A stretch of DNA of 64,000 bases from Rapana venosa (lineage: Eukaryota; Mollusca; Gastropoda; Neogastropoda; Muricidae), in assembly GCA_028751875.1 (NCBI GenBank), contig CM054167.1:19704059-19768058 (forward strand), in the 5' to 3' direction. The notes under the pieces were generated by a model. It was not told where the DNA came from and searched no databases. It saw nothing but the letters and a program-made list of their open reading frames with translations. Position 1 is the first letter of the stretch, and every line of letters starts with the position of its first letter. Shown in pieces: positions 35,937 to 47,104 of the stretch. The position numbers and the translations under genes are program-made.

Positions 35937-37573
35937 GTGAAGATTCAGGCGAGTTGAAATCATAGAAAATGGTGGTTTGTTGTTGTTGTAGCTATGATGA
36001 TCAAAACGTTGACGATGATAATGGAGATTTACGTAAAAAATCTCTGTTGAGTGTGTATATGTTGATCTGCTAATCAAGGTTTAACCTATTTTCCCTTCTT
36101 TGAATGCTCAAGACAGCCAAGAAGAAAGGGAACACGGCAGAAAGAAAGAGAGGGATAAGAAAGAGGGAATTCCCAGCACATAATTTTTTGGTGGGGTTGC
36201 TATTAATTTTATCCTGACAGGCTCCATGCCATTCCCTCGGGGAAAGTTGATATATAAAATGAGTAATTTGTTGCTGTTGTTGTAGCTATGATGATAACAA
36301 TGTTAATGATGTTCTCTTTCACCCTGTCTATGGTATCAATCCGTTATGCTACCTTTCATAACTTTAATTCTCAAAATAGCCAGTTTTCAAATAGTTCGGT
36401 GGGAAGAAATAGAAAGTTAAAAAAAACTATTGGTTGATGCAGGACAAAATGAGGGTTCAGTTTAGACATTATAGTTCCCACCCACAGAAAAGACGACTCA
36501 AGGCAAGTAAAGATCCGAAATCAGAATAGTTAGCCAATATAATAAAACACAGGCACACTTAAGTTTGTTGTTACTTTTGTTAAGTGACCATGCATGTGAT
36601 TTGTTATAATAGCCTAGTTCACACAGACTGTTCAGTTGGGCCATTTCATTTTGAAAATGTGCCGCAAAATAAATTGTAATAATAAATTATCGTTGCAGGA
36701 GGATGTGATCTCCGTATATAGATAGCAGTAACATAGGGTATGGAATTCATCTTCACAATGTTTGTGGTAGAGAAGGGACAGAAGTTTTTCTCCCAGATCA
36801 AGAAATGAAAGCAAGACTGGGTAGACTACCCATGACAGGTGTGAAAATTCATTGGGAAGGCAGCTTAAGGCCCAGCCATAAGCAAGTTAACTGTGACCCT
36901 CATGAAAAATCTTTTTGCAGTTTGGAATCTAGCTGTCCAAAAACACATGATCTCCCTCCCAGCCACCCACCCACTCTCTCACTGGCACACACACACACAC
37001 ACACACATTCGTCTAATATCACTTAAGTGAACAGACGTAAAATTGAAGACACACACACACACACACACGTCTCATACTCTGCACACCAGGTCTCAGTTTA
37101 TAGTCTCATCTGACAAGACTTTTTTCGGAAAAGAGTCGGTACTAATGTTAACTCCAGTGGAAAATTCCTTAACATGGGCGCCTCAGTGGTGACTTGATCC
37201 CAGCCATGGGATCACTAAGACAATGCTAAAACCACTAGGCTATCCTGCAACCCCCCCCCCCCCCCCCATACCATTGGTACTGACTTCTTTCCCCCGAAAT
37301 CCTTTGAATGAGACTAAACTAAGATCTATGCTTTTTGGAAGAGTAGGTCATTTTGTGCCGGTAAGAACAGATGACAAAATCTTTTTTTTAAAAACCCCAA
37401 AACGGTCGCATATGCAAAATCCCACCTTTGGTGTACCTCAGCACTCTAGCTGAGGAATAGTTTGGTTTTTTTTGTTTAAAAAAATAATAATGCGGCCGTT
37501 TTTTACTCGCCGAAGGTAGCCACATTCTGACTTCGGGGATATATATGTTTTTGATATTCATGACTGTGTGCAG

Positions 37574-37690
37574 ATCAGTCATGCATGCCAGGCCATTACA
37601 TGTGTTTGGATGGCGCGTGTATTCCGCACAGCTGGCTGTGTGATGGGAACGAGGATTGCCTAGGAGGGGATGATGAGCACCTCTGTGAAG
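37574..37690 (+). CDS. Gene 2 exon: LDLa module 1
   Basis: 117 nt, phase 1 to 1, acceptor tgtgtgcag, donor gtgagg. Six cysteines in CMPGHYMCLDGACIPHSW, LCDGNEDCLGGDDEHLC. The W-x-C-D-G-x-x-D and DDE residues are the calcium-binding set. The donor is followed at once by a (GAGG)n tract. Confidence 0.95.
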
Positions 37691-37699
37691 GTGAGGGAG

Positions 37700-38040
37700 G
37701 GAGGGAGGGGCGGTTCAGCCTTGTACTGTTTTCTGATCCTTTTTTCAGCCAGCCTCTTGTGTGTGTGTGCATGCGTGCATGGGTGCGTGTGCATGAGTGA
37801 GAGAGAGAGTGTGTATGCTGTATCGTATGCACAGTGTGCGTGTGTGTGTGTATGAGTGAGTGAGAAAGTGAGATTGTATGCTGTATGTATCGTATGCACA
37901 GTGTGTGTGTGTTTGTGTGTATTGGCTTTGGCTTTGGCTTTACATCTATGCACAGTGTGTGTGTGTGTGTTGAGTTTGTGTGTATTGGCTGTGGCTTTAC
38001 ATCTGTTCACTCTGCATGGAAAAAAAAGGGGAAAAGGAGG
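37700..38040. repeat. GT-rich imperfect repeats in intron
   Basis: Duplicated atgctgtat/gtatgcacagtgtg units (37817-37910) and ttggctttggctttacatct units (37922 and 37985). Another TG/TGCA-rich block follows at 38190-38400. Confidence 0.8.
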
Positions 38041-38554
38041 GGGGGGCGGCATATTGAAAAATATGCTTTTGAAATGAGAAAACATAAATGATAAAAACCC
38101 GAAAGATTAACATTTATGCAACTATAAGATAAATAGCTTGTACGACTCTGCTGCCAGGGAACCTTTCACAATATGAAATACCAATTTTAGATTGTGTGTG
38201 TGTGTGAGCAAGCATGTGTGCGAGCGTGCATGTGTGTGTGTGATTGTGTGTGTGTGTATGTCGTGTGTGTGTTGTGTGTATGTGCGCATGTGTGTGTATG
38301 TGTGTGCTTGTGTGTGTGAGTGAGCATGTGTGTGTGTGTGCTGTGTGTGTGTATGCATGCATGTGTGCATGCTAGCATGTGTGTTTGTGTGTTGAACTTG
38401 TCTGTCTTCTTGAAGAGGTTGGGTTTGGGTTTTTTTATTTTAAAAACATTTTTGTTTCCTGTCGCCTTTCCCTTCCCCTTTTTACTTTTTGCACAAAACT
38501 TTTATTTAACAATTTTTAAAAAACCCTGATATCGTGTATTTTCTGTTTTGTCAG

Positions 38555-38662
38555 AGAACTGTTCGCCTGAGCAGTTTCGGTGCGAGGATGGTGTCTGCCT
38601 GGCCAAGGAATTCCACTGTGATGGGAGAGTAGACTGCACCAACGCTGAAGATGAAGAGAACT
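38555..38662 (+). CDS. Gene 2 exon: LDLa module 2
   Basis: 108 nt, phase 1 to 1, acceptor gttttgtcag, donor gtatga. CSPEQFRCEDGVCLAKEF, HCDGRVDCTNAEDEENC. The sixth cysteine codon is split by the intron (T at the end of this exon, GT at the start of the next). Confidence 0.95.
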
Positions 38663-38889
38663 GTATGACTTTCTTTTTGTTTTTGTTATGTTGGGGGGGA
38701 GGGGAGGGTGTTGGGGGGGGGGGGGAGAGGAGGTATCCTTGACTAAGAGCTCCAAGGTTCACCAATGGTGAGATTTTTGCGTACGCAACCGTTCACCTCT
38801 CCCACCAGTTAGGGGTAGCTGCATTCTGACTTCAGAGATGGTAGGTTTTTTTGGTGTTTTTTGTTCCTTGGCTAGAGCTCCAAGGTTCT

Positions 38890-39160
38890 TGACTGACTTG
38901 ACTTATGCCTCTTGGTTCCTTGGGGAACATAGGGCTGCAACAACACCCCTCCAACGAACTTGGTTTTGGGAGATCCTCTTCAGCTCAGCCCATGTCATTC
39001 CGGCTGCCTTCGTTTCTTCGTCAACACTTCTGCGCCAGGTCTGTTTTGGTTGACCAACTTTCCGCTTCCCTTGAGCATGGTTGAACCTGCCAGAGGCCGA
39101 AGCCCCAGCCCACATAGCTCTGGGGGTCATTGAAGCACACAAGCCATCCCACCACGACAA
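38890..39160 (-). mobile_element. LINE C-terminal fragment, reverse orientation
   Basis: Minus-strand frame contains GKRKVGQPKQTWRRSVDEET, KAAGMTWAELKRISQNQVRW and RGVVAALCSPRNQEA, the same C-terminus as 7280-7875. Confidence 0.85.
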
Positions 39161-39559
39161 GGTGACACACTATCGGGACAGGCTCCAAGGTTCACCAATG
39201 TTGAAATATTTGTGTCCCCTCCCCCCACCCCCACCCCCCACTCCCACCACCGCCATTTAGGTAGCTTTAGGTAGCCGCATTGTAACTTCAGAGATGGTGG
39301 GGGAGGGTTTGGGGTTTTTGTTTTCATTCCTTGGCTAGAGCTCCGAGGTGAGATTGGTGAGATCAATGGTGAGATTGCTGCGTATGTGACCTCCCCCCAC
39401 ACCCCCACCCCCACTTCCTCCCACCATTCAGGTAGCTGCATTCTGACTTGGGGATGGTGTCGAAACACACTTGCGTTTTTTTGTTGTAATTTTCATTTTT
39501 CATTTACAAAACAAGAATGACAAATGTTTCTAAACAGGACAAAGTAAATGGGTTTTTTT

Positions 39560-40205
39560 TCTCCCCTATCATCCATTTATACCAGAACACAGTGGCCTAC
39601 ACTTCAGAAAGGTAAAACAGGATTTTAACGTGTACAGAAGATGTTCTGTATGCATTTGCACACAAGGCCTTGGTTTATAGTAGCGCCTGGGGTTTATCAC
39701 AGTTCTTGATTAAACCATTGACGCTGGGGGCAATAGCAAAGTGAGAGGCTGTATGACCAGTGGCTTTTCCACTCATGGAATTCCACTTTACAGCTAAGTC
39801 TTTAGTAATCGACTATGACTCTCTGACTAGGAGGCTTGACTCGCACAGTCCTTATGTGCTGCAGCCCTGGGGGCTAATTGGCCTTTGGAGAACATCTCCA
39901 ACGCTGACTGTCCTTATGCCCACTTGGCCGAGAGAGTGGGGATGTACTGTGGGCAAGGTATCTCCACTATAATCAAATTTCTGCCCAGTTTCCGAAACAG
40001 CAGCTGCCTCCTCTGCTGTTTTGGAGGTCATCGTCGAAAACGACGGACTAACATACATACATATATAGTCTCATACGAAGGAATTTGATATTCAGTTTGA
40101 TTTCTTGTCAAGCTGGGAAGAAAGGGTCAGGCTGGGAATCAGAACCTCATGGTTTATTTGTTAAACAGGCGAATGTTTTAACCATCCTGCCACCTCCCTT
40201 CATGG
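39560..40205 (-). mobile_element. SINE family B copy (reverse) interrupted by a family F repeat (about 39681-40065)
   Basis: The SINE body stops at ccttggtttatagt and resumes at atatagtctcatacgaagga, with tatagt on both sides as a probable target-site duplication. The insert starts near gcctggggtttatcacagtt and ends in gacggactaacatacataca, with a cata simple tail. Other family F copies: 55325-55695 and 62440-62995 (reverse). On the minus strand it has a short open stretch with TSKTAEEAAAVSETGQKFD, so it may derive from a coding transposon. Confidence 0.75.
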
Positions 40206-40299
40206 TTTATTTTGATTTTATTTGCATTATTCAGGTTCATAATACTGGCATCATGTAGGATAGACTGCTTTGCTTTTTGAAGATTTACAGTGCTAACAC

Positions 40300-40302
<3 letters not shown>

Positions 40303-40352
<50 letters not shown>
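40303..40352. repeat. (TG)n microsatellite
   Basis: About 25 tg units. Confidence 0.95.
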
Positions 40353-40353
<1 letters not shown>

Positions 40354-40489
40354 TGTGGACAGACATAAATTGGTTGGCCAATTTTTGTAGTTTTTAATCA
40401 AGAAACGGACTTGACTTGAATATTTGAAAGATGAACATTTCTTTAGCGAGCTAGTTTGTAGTCTCTTATGTGTATTTAAGCAAGAACTG

Positions 40490-40770
40490 CAAAGTAAAGT
40501 GTGTGAAAATGAAGAGAAAGAAGTGTGTGAAAATGAAGAGATACGTGAAAATGGTGAACTGTGCACATGAAAATGGTATAAAAATGGTGAAAGAGTATCT
40601 TTATGAAATATGGAAGTATGTGAAAATGAAGTATAGATGTGAAAATGGTGTGGAAACGGTGAAAAAGTCTTGAGTGTGAAAATGGTAAAAGAAACATGTG
40701 AAAGTGAAGTGTGCCTGTGGAAATGGTGTGAAAAAATGTTGAAAGAGTATGTATGTGAAAAATTATGTAG
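40490..40770. repeat. gtgaaaatg-type minisatellite
   Basis: Irregular units built on tgtgaaaatgaagag and tgaaaatggtg, about 18-30 bp apart, next to LDLa exon 3. Confidence 0.8.
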
Positions 40771-40835
40771 GATGACTGCAAGTGTATTAACTTTTTGTTT
40801 TTGCAAGTGTATTAATAATCATGCCCATGTTTCAG

Positions 40836-40958
40836 GTAATAACACAAGACCGTGTGTAGCCGATGAAGTTTCTTGTGACAACCTTCTGGAGTGTGTTCCA
40901 ATATCGTCAATCTGTAATGGAGAACCGGACTGTGCCGATAATTCTGACGAAACAAACT
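40836..40958 (+). CDS. Gene 2 exon: LDLa module 3
   Basis: 123 nt, phase 1 to 1, acceptor catgtttcag, donor gtaagt. CVADEVSCDNLLECVPISS, ICNGEPDCADNSDETNC, with the sixth Cys codon again split (T, then GC). Asn replaces Asp in the C-D-G motif (CNG), a common variant that keeps a calcium site. Confidence 0.95.
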
Positions 40959-41099
40959 GTAAGTGCACATGTATGTAGTGTACAAATGATTTCTGTTTAA
41001 TATCTATTTTATTTTTACTTTTTTTTTTTTTACTGTACTGACAAAGCTTTTTAGTTTGGACTGTCTTGCATTATTTTTATTTATTCTTTTTTGTTTTGT

Positions 41100-41450
41100 T
41101 TTTGTTCCTCAATGGTGAGATTTTGCGTATGCGACCGTTGTTGGCTGTCATGAAGGTGGCTGCATTCCAACTTTCATGTATGCTGGGTATGTTTTTATTT
41201 CTGTAGGCCACTGAACGCTGACATGAATCATGGGATCTTTAATGTGCAGATTTGATCTTCTGAATGTTTATATCCACAATGAAAATTAAGGAACTGGCAG
41301 GTCTGCACTTGAAGTTGACCTGGAAGATTGTAAAAATCCCCACCCTTAAATCACCAGATGCCGCTGAGATTTGAACCCATGACTTTGTGGACCCATGGGA
41401 TTGAAGTCAAATAGTCTTAAACCATTCGGCTATAGCATCCCTTATATTAA
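41100..41450 (-). mobile_element. tRNA-derived SINE, family D, reverse orientation
   Basis: Tail caatggtgagattttgcgta, ggtggctgcattccaacttt, then tgaatcatgggatctttaat, ggcaggtctgcacttgaagt and, at the end, the complement of the head: tgagatttgaacccatgact (B box) and taaaccattcggctata (A box). Confidence 0.8.
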
Positions 41451-41454
41451 CGAT

Positions 41455-41725
41455 TTCAGAAATGGCATGATGGTTAAGTTCACCTGCCAAACAAGTAAAC
41501 AGTGAGGTTCAGGGTTCGATTCCATCCTTGCCCTTTCTTCCCACTTTGATGAAAAAAATTGAACTGAATGTCAAAGTTCTTCAGATAAGACTAACCGAAA
41601 CCCCATGTGCAAATGCGTGCAAAACATCTTGTGTACACGTTAAAATCCTGTTCCACCTTTTGGAAGAGTTGGCCATTTCATGCTGGTGGGAACGGATGAT
41701 GAAATTTTAAAAAGTGCATGCACAC
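41455..41725 (+). mobile_element. tRNA-derived SINE, family B
   Basis: ggcatgatggttaagttcac (A box), caagtaaacagtgaggttca, gggttcgattccatccttgc (B box), then the shared body. Confidence 0.8.
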
Positions 41726-42101
41726 AGTGATGTATTTACACACCATTCCTGAAGTCAAGAATGAGGTTACTTAAATGGTGGAAGAAAAAAAGAAAAACGG
41801 TCGCATTCGCCAAAATCTCACCATTGGTGAACCTCGGAGCTCTAGCTGAGGAATTTAAAAAACAAAACAAAAGGGATAAAAAACCCAAAACATTTGTGCA
41901 GAGAAGCTTTGTCCGGACTGTGTTGCTTAGAACTTTTTAAAAAAAGATTTTCAGTTCTTTCCTGTCAGCAACTACATACAATGTGATAGAATCGCATACG
42001 TAGCCTGGGAGTACTGAATTAGAGAATCTTTTGGTTTTTCCTACTGCTATCGCTTAGAGATTATGCACAGTTATGTATACGTGTTTTTTTGGGGGTGGCA
42101 G

Positions 42102-42220
42102 GCCAGGCATACACATGTGCCCCTGGACAGTTCAAGTGCGGCAACACCACAGAGTGTATTCCAACAGCTGGAGGTGTGATGGCGTCAACAACTGCTACGA
42201 CAGATCCGACGAAGTCTGCA
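42102..42220 (+). CDS. Gene 2 exon: LDLa module 4, with one base missing in the C3-C4 loop
   Basis: Acceptor gggggtggcag; entry phase 1 completes the split Cys (T+GC). The entering frame reads QAYTCAPGQFKCGNTTECIP and then TAGGVMASTTATTDPTKSA. The second half of a normal module is intact in another frame: SWRCDGVNNCYDRSDEVC. The exon is 119 nt, one short of a multiple of three. One more base before gctggagg would give exactly six residues between Cys3 and Cys4, as in the other modules. Donor gtgcgt. Read as it stands, the exon leaves in phase 0, which fits the frame of the next exon that is open to its end. Confidence 0.8.
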
Positions 42221-42599
42221 GTGCGTATCAGGGGTTTGGGGCTTTGTTTTGTGTGGGTTTGCAGTTTGGGAAGTTTAGTGTTTGGCATGAGTGGTTTATT
42301 ATTTTAATTTTATTTTTATTAATTCTTTCATTTTGAGGATAATGGAATAAAGCATTCATGTGCTTTTTTTTTTACTTCCTGTCCCTGTGTGTATGCAGTT
42401 TTGTAAATTTTATGTTACGAGGTGTAGAGGTGTTTGTGTGTGTGCGTGTGCGCGTACTCAGGCGCACACTTGTGTAGGGAGATGCTGAGGGGTGTGCTTG
42501 TGTGTGTGTGTGCTTGTGTGTGTGCGTGTGTGTGTGTGTATGCTTGTGTGTGTGTGTGTGCGCGTATACATGTGCTTGCATGCATATATATGTGTTTGC

Positions 42600-42724
42600 C
42601 TCTGTTCATGAAGGTAGCCACTTTCTGTCTTCAGGGATGTATGCTGTGTATGTTCGGGTTTCTGTAAACCACTAAACACTGACATGAGTTATGGGATCTT
42701 TAATGTGCATATTTGATTTTCTGC

Positions 42725-42788
<64 letters not shown>

Positions 42789-42955
42789 GGAGGGAATTAG
42801 GGCACTTGGGGGGGGGGGGGGGGGGGGGCGGTAAAAATCCCAACCCTTAATTCACCAGACACCAAGAAGATTCAAACCCACAACTTCATGGGCACGTGGG
42901 ATTGAAGTCAAACAGTCTTAACCCCTTGGCTATAGTGTTTGTCACCTTTGGTATG
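42600..42955 (-). mobile_element. tRNA-derived SINE, family D, reverse orientation, with (AT)n and poly-G expansion
   Basis: ggtagccactttctgtcttc, gtttctgtaaaccactaaac, (AT)n at 42729-42782, a G run at 42811-42829, then tcaccagacaccaagaagat and aaacagtcttaaccccttgg (head complement). Confidence 0.75.
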
Positions 42956-43004
42956 CGAGTACTGAGTAGTCATATTTTGTGGTGTGGGAAACAAATGGAT
43001 GTTA

Positions 43005-43285
43005 CAAGTTTAGCTCGGTGGTCGTAGCACTCGCTTTCCCCCAGCCAAATTAAGCAGCGTCGAGCGTGGTTACCAGTTGGATGGGTGACCGATTTTGCGC
43101 CTTGGCTTCAGTACAGTTCACCCAGCTGTAAATGGGTACCTGCCCTCTTTAGGGTCAGGGAAGGTAAAGCAGCGAGGGAGAGGAGATGGGCGCCGCCCTC
43201 AATATGCTGGCCCTAGAGAAGTTGAGGTCTCTGACGCCTTGCTCCCCTACGACCTTATAGGTTATGGGACACCTATACCTTTTTT
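43005..43285 (+). mobile_element. Chimeric tRNA/5S SINE
   Basis: agctcggtggtcgtagcact, gttggatgggtgaccgattt (5S-like), cacccagctgtaaatgggta and gaccttataggttatgggac. The very start is degenerate. Confidence 0.85.
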
Positions 43286-43428
43286 TTTAATGCTTGCTAC
43301 AAGATCAATAATGATCATAATTGTGTGACCCTGAGGGGATGCCGGGTGCTCTTCCATTATAAACGTTTTCACTTTCTGCAAATTTCCCCCCTTTTCTATC
43401 ACTCTCTTTGTTTCTGTTGTATTTCCTG

Positions 43429-43429
<1 letters not shown>

Positions 43430-43499
<70 letters not shown>

Positions 43500-43610
43500 C
43501 CTCCCTCCCTCTCTCTCTCTCTCCTCTCTCTCTCTCTTCTCTCCCCCCCTCTCTCTCTACCCCCCCCCTCTCTCTCTCCTACCTCCCTCTCCCTTCCTCA
43601 CTCCCTGCCC
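43430..43610. repeat. (CT)n microsatellite and pyrimidine-rich tract
   Basis: About 30 ct units followed by c/t-rich sequence. The poly-Leu/Ser ORFs are artefacts. Confidence 0.95.
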
Positions 43611-43817
43611 AGTCTGCCTTTTTTTCAATGAAATTTTTAACTTTTTTTTTTTAATGAGCTGCCCAGAAGCAGACCTGCTGTAGAGCACTGTACAAAGCAC
43701 AGAAGACCAGGCACTATACATTCCACCACCCAATAAAGGCATTAATGCGTGCAGAAGACAAAAAAAGAATTGTGTGACGTTGACAAAAGTATTGGAACAT
43801 GGTGGTTCTGTTGTAAG

Positions 43818-43941
43818 GTGACGAAATCCTCAAGTGCGACTCCTTCCTCTGCGAGGACAAGTCTGTGTGTCTGGATTACAGAGCGGTGTTGTGACGGCAA
43901 CGTGGACTGCCCCGATGGCTCTGACGAGGCTGAGAATTGTT
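43818..43941 (+). CDS. Gene 2 exon: LDLa module 5, with one extra base in the C3-C4 loop
   Basis: 124 nt, one more than a multiple of three. Acceptor tctgttgtaag (weak), donor gtaagt in phase 1. From canonical entry phase 1 the frame reads DEILKCDSFLCEDKSVCLDY and then stops (TGA at 43891-43893); the module's second half, RCCDGNVDCPDGSDEAENC, is in another frame. Removing one base in agagcgg gives six residues between Cys3 and Cys4. Entered in phase 0, as delivered by the 119-nt exon before it, the whole exon is open: VTKSSSATPSSARTSLCVW, ITERCCDGNVDCPDGSDEA. Confidence 0.8.
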
Positions 43942-43994
43942 GTAAGTGGATGAAACGTGCTTTTGGTTTATATGGGGGGTTTTTTGTTTGTTTT

Positions 43995-44690
43995 TAACTT
44001 TTTAAATGTTCAATTTTCATTTACAAAAAATTCAGGACAAAAGTTTATAAACAAAACAAAATAAGCGAAGAGAAAGTACAAATACATTTTTTCTTTCCTT
44101 AAACAAGTGATATCAAATGCTTTTCAAGTGTTTAATCAACCAAAACGCAAGCATGCACATACCCTCCCCCCACACACAACCGTTTTGACACTGCATAAGT
44201 TAACATAAATGCATCATGTTAAACATGGGAAAAACAATATTATTTATACACCTCTATCAATTGTCAATTGACAGTCTATGCCATTGCGCTTGTTCCATCC
44301 ACAAGGAAAAGCACATTGTGCCAGTGTCAGTGTAACTACCCAGTGTGTGACAGCGCGGCCTTGGAGAGTAAAATAGTGCGCGCACGAGTCCATCTTTTCT
44401 GCCATCACATTGTTGCTATTCCGCAAAAGCACATGGCCAGACACATGTCTCCGTTATATATATCTAGTCTACACAGTCAAGCAGTGGCCTATAATGACTC
44501 CATTCAAAAGTGAATTTACTCAGGCTGTTTGCAGTGTTGCGTTGTATTGTTCAATTTGAAACCTGTATTTCAGATGTTCAAGAAAAACTTTCAATACTGG
44601 TAAATGCTTTTCAATTCTACATCTGTAAATAAACTATTTGGCAAAAACGTGTTTTTATTAATATTGTATATGTTATATTGGATACCACAG
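43995..44690. other. Gene 2 intron, mostly unique sequence
   Basis: AT-rich, no exon or recognised repeat until the family C remnant at 44690-44790. A short D-tail repeat follows at 44940-45045. Confidence 0.55.
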
Positions 44691-45434
44691 CAAGATTTAT
44701 CTGTGTGAAATTCTGGTTGCTTTTTTCCTGGGGAGAGCGTGTCGCCACAAGAGCAGCGCCACCTTTCTTTCTTTTTTTCCCATTTCCTGTCTGTATGTGA
44801 ATTTGTTTCCCTATTTATGCATTCTGAGGGACAGGCATTGAGATTTGTTACATATTTTGGTTTTGTTTTGCTTTAAATATAATTTAATCTTTTTTTGTTT
44901 TGGTTTTGGTGGGTTTGGCCGATTGTCAGTCTTTTCTTTTTTGTTCCTTGGCTAGAGCTCCAAGCTTCACCCATGGTGAGATTTTTGCCTATGTGACAGT
45001 TTTTGCCTTCCATTAAGGTAGCCGCATTCTGACTTCATGGAAGTCTTTGACTTGAATTTTGCTGATTTTTTATTTTCTGTAGATTGGATAGTTTGGTGTT
45101 TTTTGCGGGTTTTTTGTTTTTTTAGTTGGTGTTTTTAGTGGATACTATTTTTGCCTTTTTTTCTTTTTAAGCATATTCCCAAATCTTTTGTGCATAAGCT
45201 ATACACGTTATTTTTAGTCGTGCTGAATGTTGAAAAACATGTAACGTGCCAAGAGACGCAATTTGTATGTTCTTTTTATTTATTTATTTTGAGGATAATG
45301 GAATAAGCACATCAGTCCCTGTGTGTGTGAAGTTGTTTAAATTTTGTCATCCTTTCCCACTGGCACACAATGGCCTACTCTTCCAAGAAGCGGAACGGGT
45401 TTTAACGTAATTGTATAAATTCATCATGTTACAG

Positions 45435-45551
45435 CTATTGCATGCCGCCAGAAGAGATGCTCATATGCGTGTACTCGAACGGCTGCGGGCGTGGCGTGTA
45501 CCTGCCCTAAAGGATTCACGCCCCATCCAGAAAAGAGTACACTGTGTCAAG
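45435..45551 (+). CDS. Gene 2 exon: EGF-like domain 1
   Basis: 117 nt, phase 1 to 1, acceptor tcatgttacag, donor gtgcgt. Six cysteines: ACRQKRCSYACTRTAAGVA, CTCPKGFTPHPEKSTLCQ. Short loops between C1, C2 and C3 are typical for the first EGF after the LDLa cluster in this family. Confidence 0.9.
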
Positions 45552-45639
45552 GTGCGTGGTTTTAGTGTTGGGGTGTTGATCATGTTGTGGGTGGTAAAGT
45601 TCTGGTTTTTGATGCCTATAGAAATCTGCTAATGAGTAT

Positions 45640-46190
45640 GTCGCATTGTATTGCATTGCGTTACATAGTTATATTTGTATATTATTCTGCGCTATATTGT
45701 ATCGCTCTGCATGGCACTACTTTCCACTGCAATGCGTTACACTGCATTCATTGCATTACATAGCATATTGTATACTATAATTTTGCATTGTATAGTATCT
45801 CTGCATTACACTGTATTTATTGCATTGCATAGCATATTGTATACTATCGTTTTGCTTTATATTGTATCACACTGCACTGCACTACTTTCCACTGCAATGC
45901 GTTAAACTGCAATGCATTACACTGCATTCATTGCATTACATAGTATATTGTATACCATTGTTTTGCATTGTATTATATCTTTGCATTACTCTGCATTCAT
46001 TACATTACATAGCATATTGTATACTATCGTTTTGCATTGTATTAATCACACTGCACTGCACTACTCTCCACTGCAATGCATTACACTGCATTCATTGCAT
46101 TACATAGCATATTGTATACTATCGTTTTTGCATTGTTGAATCACACTGCACTGCACTACTTTCCACTGAAATGCATTACACTGCAGTCTT
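45640..46190. repeat. Minisatellite with cactgcattcattgcatta units
   Basis: Nested tandem array: short units of about 60 bp (cattgcattacatagcatat, gtatactatcgttttgcatt) organised in a higher-order unit of about 120-140 bp that includes cactactttccactgcaatg. It starts within 100 bp of the EGF exon donor. Confidence 0.9.
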
Positions 46191-46289
46191 GACTGCTTTT
46201 AGCCAGAGCAGACTTCTCTGGAACAATGAAAGTTTTTAAAAAGGGGAATCAAGGAGGAGGGGTGCACGAATGAACTATGGAGAATGTGC

Positions 46290-46560
46290 AAAGTTGATGA
46301 TCTTAAGTCTGTAGCTAGTACCAATAGACAGTGCTGGTTTGGGCACGTTCAACAGAAAGCAGACCACCACATCATAAAAAGAGCAATGAACTTCGTAGTG
46401 GATGGAAAGAGACCAAAGGGAAGACCTAGCAAAACCTGGGCTGCCTGTATTGCAGATGATCTTAGAGAAAGGGGCATAAATAAGGAGGAAGCTCAAAACA
46501 AGAGAGATGGAGAAGGCTCATCAATGTCAAACCTCCCCTGGGAGAAACATGACAAAAGGA
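46290..46560 (+). mobile_element. LINE C-terminal fragment
   Basis: DDLKSVASTNRQCWFGHVQQ, KADHHIIKRAMNFVVDGK and PKGRPSKTWAACIADDLRER, same family as 12080-12395. Confidence 0.8.
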
Positions 46561-46639
46561 GTGGGGTGCTGGATAGCCTTGCGGTTTGAGCCTTGTGTTC
46601 ATGACCTGACTGACCATGATGGAGACACCAACTCAGCCA

Positions 46640-47050
46640 TTTTAGGAAATTCCACCCCCCCCCCCCCCCCCCCCCGCAGTTAACATCAGTTCTGACTCCA
46701 CTCCCACAAAGTCCTTCAGATGAGACTATAAACTGAGGCCACATATGCGGATGCAAGCAGGACATCATGCACACACATTTAAAACCCGTTCCATTTTTAA
46801 AAAAAATGTATTCCTTTATATTGAGAATAATGAAATAAGCACTCATGTGCTTTTTTACATACAGCCCTGTGTGTATGCAGTTTTGTAAATTCTGTCCATC
46901 TGTTCCCACCGGCACACAATGGCCTACTCCTTTCGTAAGAGTAGGACATTTTGTGTCAGTAGGAATGGATGATAAAAAACCGCATGCACACGTAAAGCAA
47001 AATCTCACCATTGATGAACCTCAGTGCTCTGGTCAAGGAATGAAAAAAAA
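46640..47050. repeat. Mixed SINE fragments and poly-C tract
   Basis: Poly-C at 46657-46676; family A-type body at 46680-46790 (plus); a reversed body at 46800-46930; a D-tail repeat at 46990-47045. Confidence 0.65.
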
Positions 47051-47104
47051 AAGCCTAAAAACATCCCCCGTCCCGCAATGAACAAAAATCAAACAAAATG
47101 TATT

